64,000 nucleotides of DNA, from positions 675,149-739,148 of the forward strand of contig QEOQ01000590.1 of assembly GCA_010279815.1 (NCBI GenBank), written 5' to 3'. Position numbers and translations under genes: made by a program. Shown here one piece after another: positions 62,813-64,000 of this stretch. Positions within the stretch are counted from its first letter, which is position 1. The number at the start of each line of letters is the position of its first letter. This DNA comes from Brachionus plicatilis (taxonomy: Eukaryota > Rotifera > Eurotatoria > Ploima > Brachionidae). The notes beneath the pieces are model-generated. The model saw nothing but the letters and a program-made list of their open reading frames with translations, was not told the DNA's origin and did not search any database.

Positions 62813-63934
62813 TTAGCAAATGGAAGTTGAATTAGAATTGATTGAGGGATTTTTATTTATACTTGAACATTCATTAGCACCTGGATTTTCTAACCTTAGT
62901 GTGGCACAGGACAACCAGCTTCTCTCTTTTCTCATATAAGTCACAAAATTCCACCTATTAGATTCTAAATCATACGCTTCAATTGTATTACTAACTTCTC
63001 CTGTTGAATTTTCTCCACCGCAAACAAATATTTGATTATTCAAAATAGCCAGACCAGGTTGTCGTCTTGCTTCGTACATTGGAGCACACCATTCCCATCT
63101 ATTTGCCACTGGGTCATAACATTCAACCGTATTGGTAGTTCTAGTATTATATCCTCCTACTAGGTAAATTTTTCCGTTTGTCCCGCATGCTCTTGAGCCA
63201 GAACGAGGATTTTGAGGCTTTTTAAATTTGCTCCATGTATTCGATGTTGGGTTATAGGATTGGCAAAATGATTCAGATATGACATAAAGAAGGCCATTTA
63301 AAGAGCAAATTGCCGGATTCGCCACTGGTTCTTCCATTTCGGTACAGTCTTTCCAAATATTCAATGAAGGATCGTAGTATTCGACAGTCTTTAGATCAGA
63401 ACCATATAAATCTTTTCCACCAACTGCATAAATGCAACCATTTACAATAGCCAAACCAAGTTCAGATCTAGGAGATAGCATATTTTGTAATTCTTTCCAT
63501 TCGTCTAGAATGGAATTATATTGCCAAAAGGAATCTGTTGCACTCATATCAGATCTTTCACCACCTGCTATATAAAGAATTGTCTCTTCGGATGTCACAA
63601 CACCACTTTTAGTGAGAGAAAACGGAAAATTTCTTAATCCAAGCCAGCTCTCAAGAGACGGAATGTATGCTTCTACAGTTCTCAGTACATATTCATCATT
63701 TTCGCCACATATTATGATCAAGGATTCTAGGTGTTTAAAGAACTTTCTTGATCTTGTCCGTCTATTCTGAAGTTGATTACGTCGATCTTTTAGAAAATTG
63801 TAATCAAATGCTTCTTTTATCAAATGACTGCATTCGTTCGATTGCTTGAGATATTCATTGTTCTGAACTTTGTCATACAAAAAATAAGGTTTTAACTGCG
63901 GAAGTCTGACATGCTCTAGAACCTTTGAATGCAT
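62813..63934 (-). CDS. BACK-kelch protein (KLHL-type), probably 5'-partial
   Basis: The open frame of 373 codons starts inside a BACK domain (VLEHVRLPQLKPYFLYDKV) and continues through the rest of BACK into six kelch blades. Several carry the double-Gly strand (LYIAGGE, IYAVGGKD, IYLVGGYN, IFVCGGEN), with the YDP...W signatures; blade 4 (LLYVISESF) has lost it. KLHL proteins are substrate adaptors of cullin-3 ubiquitin ligases, with an N-terminal BTB domain. No BTB is present here. A plausible splice acceptor (TTCAAAG) just after the apparent ATGCATTCAAAG places the real exon start at 63922, so the BTB exons likely lie beyond the right edge. The ATG at 63934 is then intronic. A low-complexity Ser/Asn tail ends the protein. 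Confidence 0.85.
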   Translation of the reverse strand: MHSKVLEHVRLPQLKPYFLYDKVQNNEYLKQSNECSHLIKEAFDYNFLKDRRNQLQNRRTRSRKFFKHLESLIIICGENDEYVLRTVEAYIPSLESWLGLRNFPFSLTKSGVVTSEETILYIAGGERSDMSATDSFWQYNSILDEWKELQNMLSPRSELGLAIVNGCIYAVGGKDLYGSDLKTVEYYDPSLNIWKDCTEMEEPVANPAICSLNGLLYVISESFCQSYNPTSNTWSKFKKPQNPRSGSRACGTNGKIYLVGGYNTRTTNTVECYDPVANRWEWCAPMYEARRQPGLAILNNQIFVCGGENSTGEVSNTIEAYDLESNRWNFVTYMRKERSWLSCATLRLENPGANECSSINKNPSINSNSTSIC

Positions 63935-64000
63935 TATTTTGTTAAAGATTAATTTTTAAAATATAAAAGATCTTTGAAATTTGCTCAAAATAGCCATCTC

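Overview
The window is nuclear DNA of an AT-rich animal. Genes are split by short GT-AG introns, mostly 45-60 nt. The gene set is metazoan: a TGOLN2-like trans-Golgi protein, a BACK-kelch protein, cGMP-dependent kinase, gamma-butyrobetaine hydroxylase-like enzymes, sepiapterin reductase, VPS52, DBR1, PDCD7 and eIF3d. Very compact introns, low GC and several Mutator-like (MULE) transposase remnants would fit a monogonont rotifer such as Brachionus. That is an inference from style and memory; no marker in the window proves it.

Layout. 1-4.6 kb: intergenic DNA with a long palindrome, an inverted-repeat element and a dead Tc1/mariner-type transposase. 4.6-6.4 kb: SLC45-type transporter (+). 9.5-11.5 kb: BiP/HSPA5 (-) with a candidate TATA box and ER-stress-like element. 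13.3-16.0 kb: transposon nest (MULE-1, LINE fragment, MITE). 17.0-21.6 kb: VPS52 (+). 21.8-24.0 kb: cysteine-rich type I membrane protein (+). 24.7-25.8 kb: PDCD7/U11-U12 59K (-). 25.9 kb: tRNA-Cys (+). 26.1-27.2 kb: cathepsin L-like (-). 27.4-29.4 kb: eIF3d (-). 30.7-32.6 kb: MULE-2, split by a foldback element with a 10-bp target duplication. 33.2-34.9 kb: a 13-exon cathepsin L-like gene (+). 35.3-40.5 kb: cGMP-dependent protein kinase (-). 45.5-49.5 kb: tandem 2-oxoglutarate dioxygenases of the BBOX/TMLH family (-). 53.1-54.5 kb: TGOLN2-like protein with two alternative tail exons (-). 55.7-60.6 kb: DBR1, sepiapterin reductase and an unknown membrane protein, same strand and closely spaced (+). 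61.9-62.5 kb: MULE-3 remnant (-). 62.8-63.9 kb: BACK-kelch protein, 5' end probably outside the window (-).

Most host genes are unrelated housekeeping genes: secretory traffic (VPS52, TGOLN2-like, BiP), RNA processing (DBR1, PDCD7), translation (eIF3d), lysosomal proteolysis, cGMP signalling, carnitine-type metabolism and pterin metabolism. I rebuilt spliced models by reading exon ends in frame and comparing with remembered family sequences; every junction reported keeps the frame.

The least expected content is a set of MULE relics. Three carry related SWIM-type transposase tails, but each is bounded by inverted arrays of its own short motif ending in an A-run (TTCACCAAAA, TTCAGTAAAA, TGTAACAAAA). 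A fourth, largely non-coding relative (motif ATCCGGTGGAAAA) sits inside MULE-2. Other points of interest are a 10-nt micro-exon carrying a protease's catalytic cysteine, and duplicated alternative cytoplasmic tails with different YxxPhi sorting signals.
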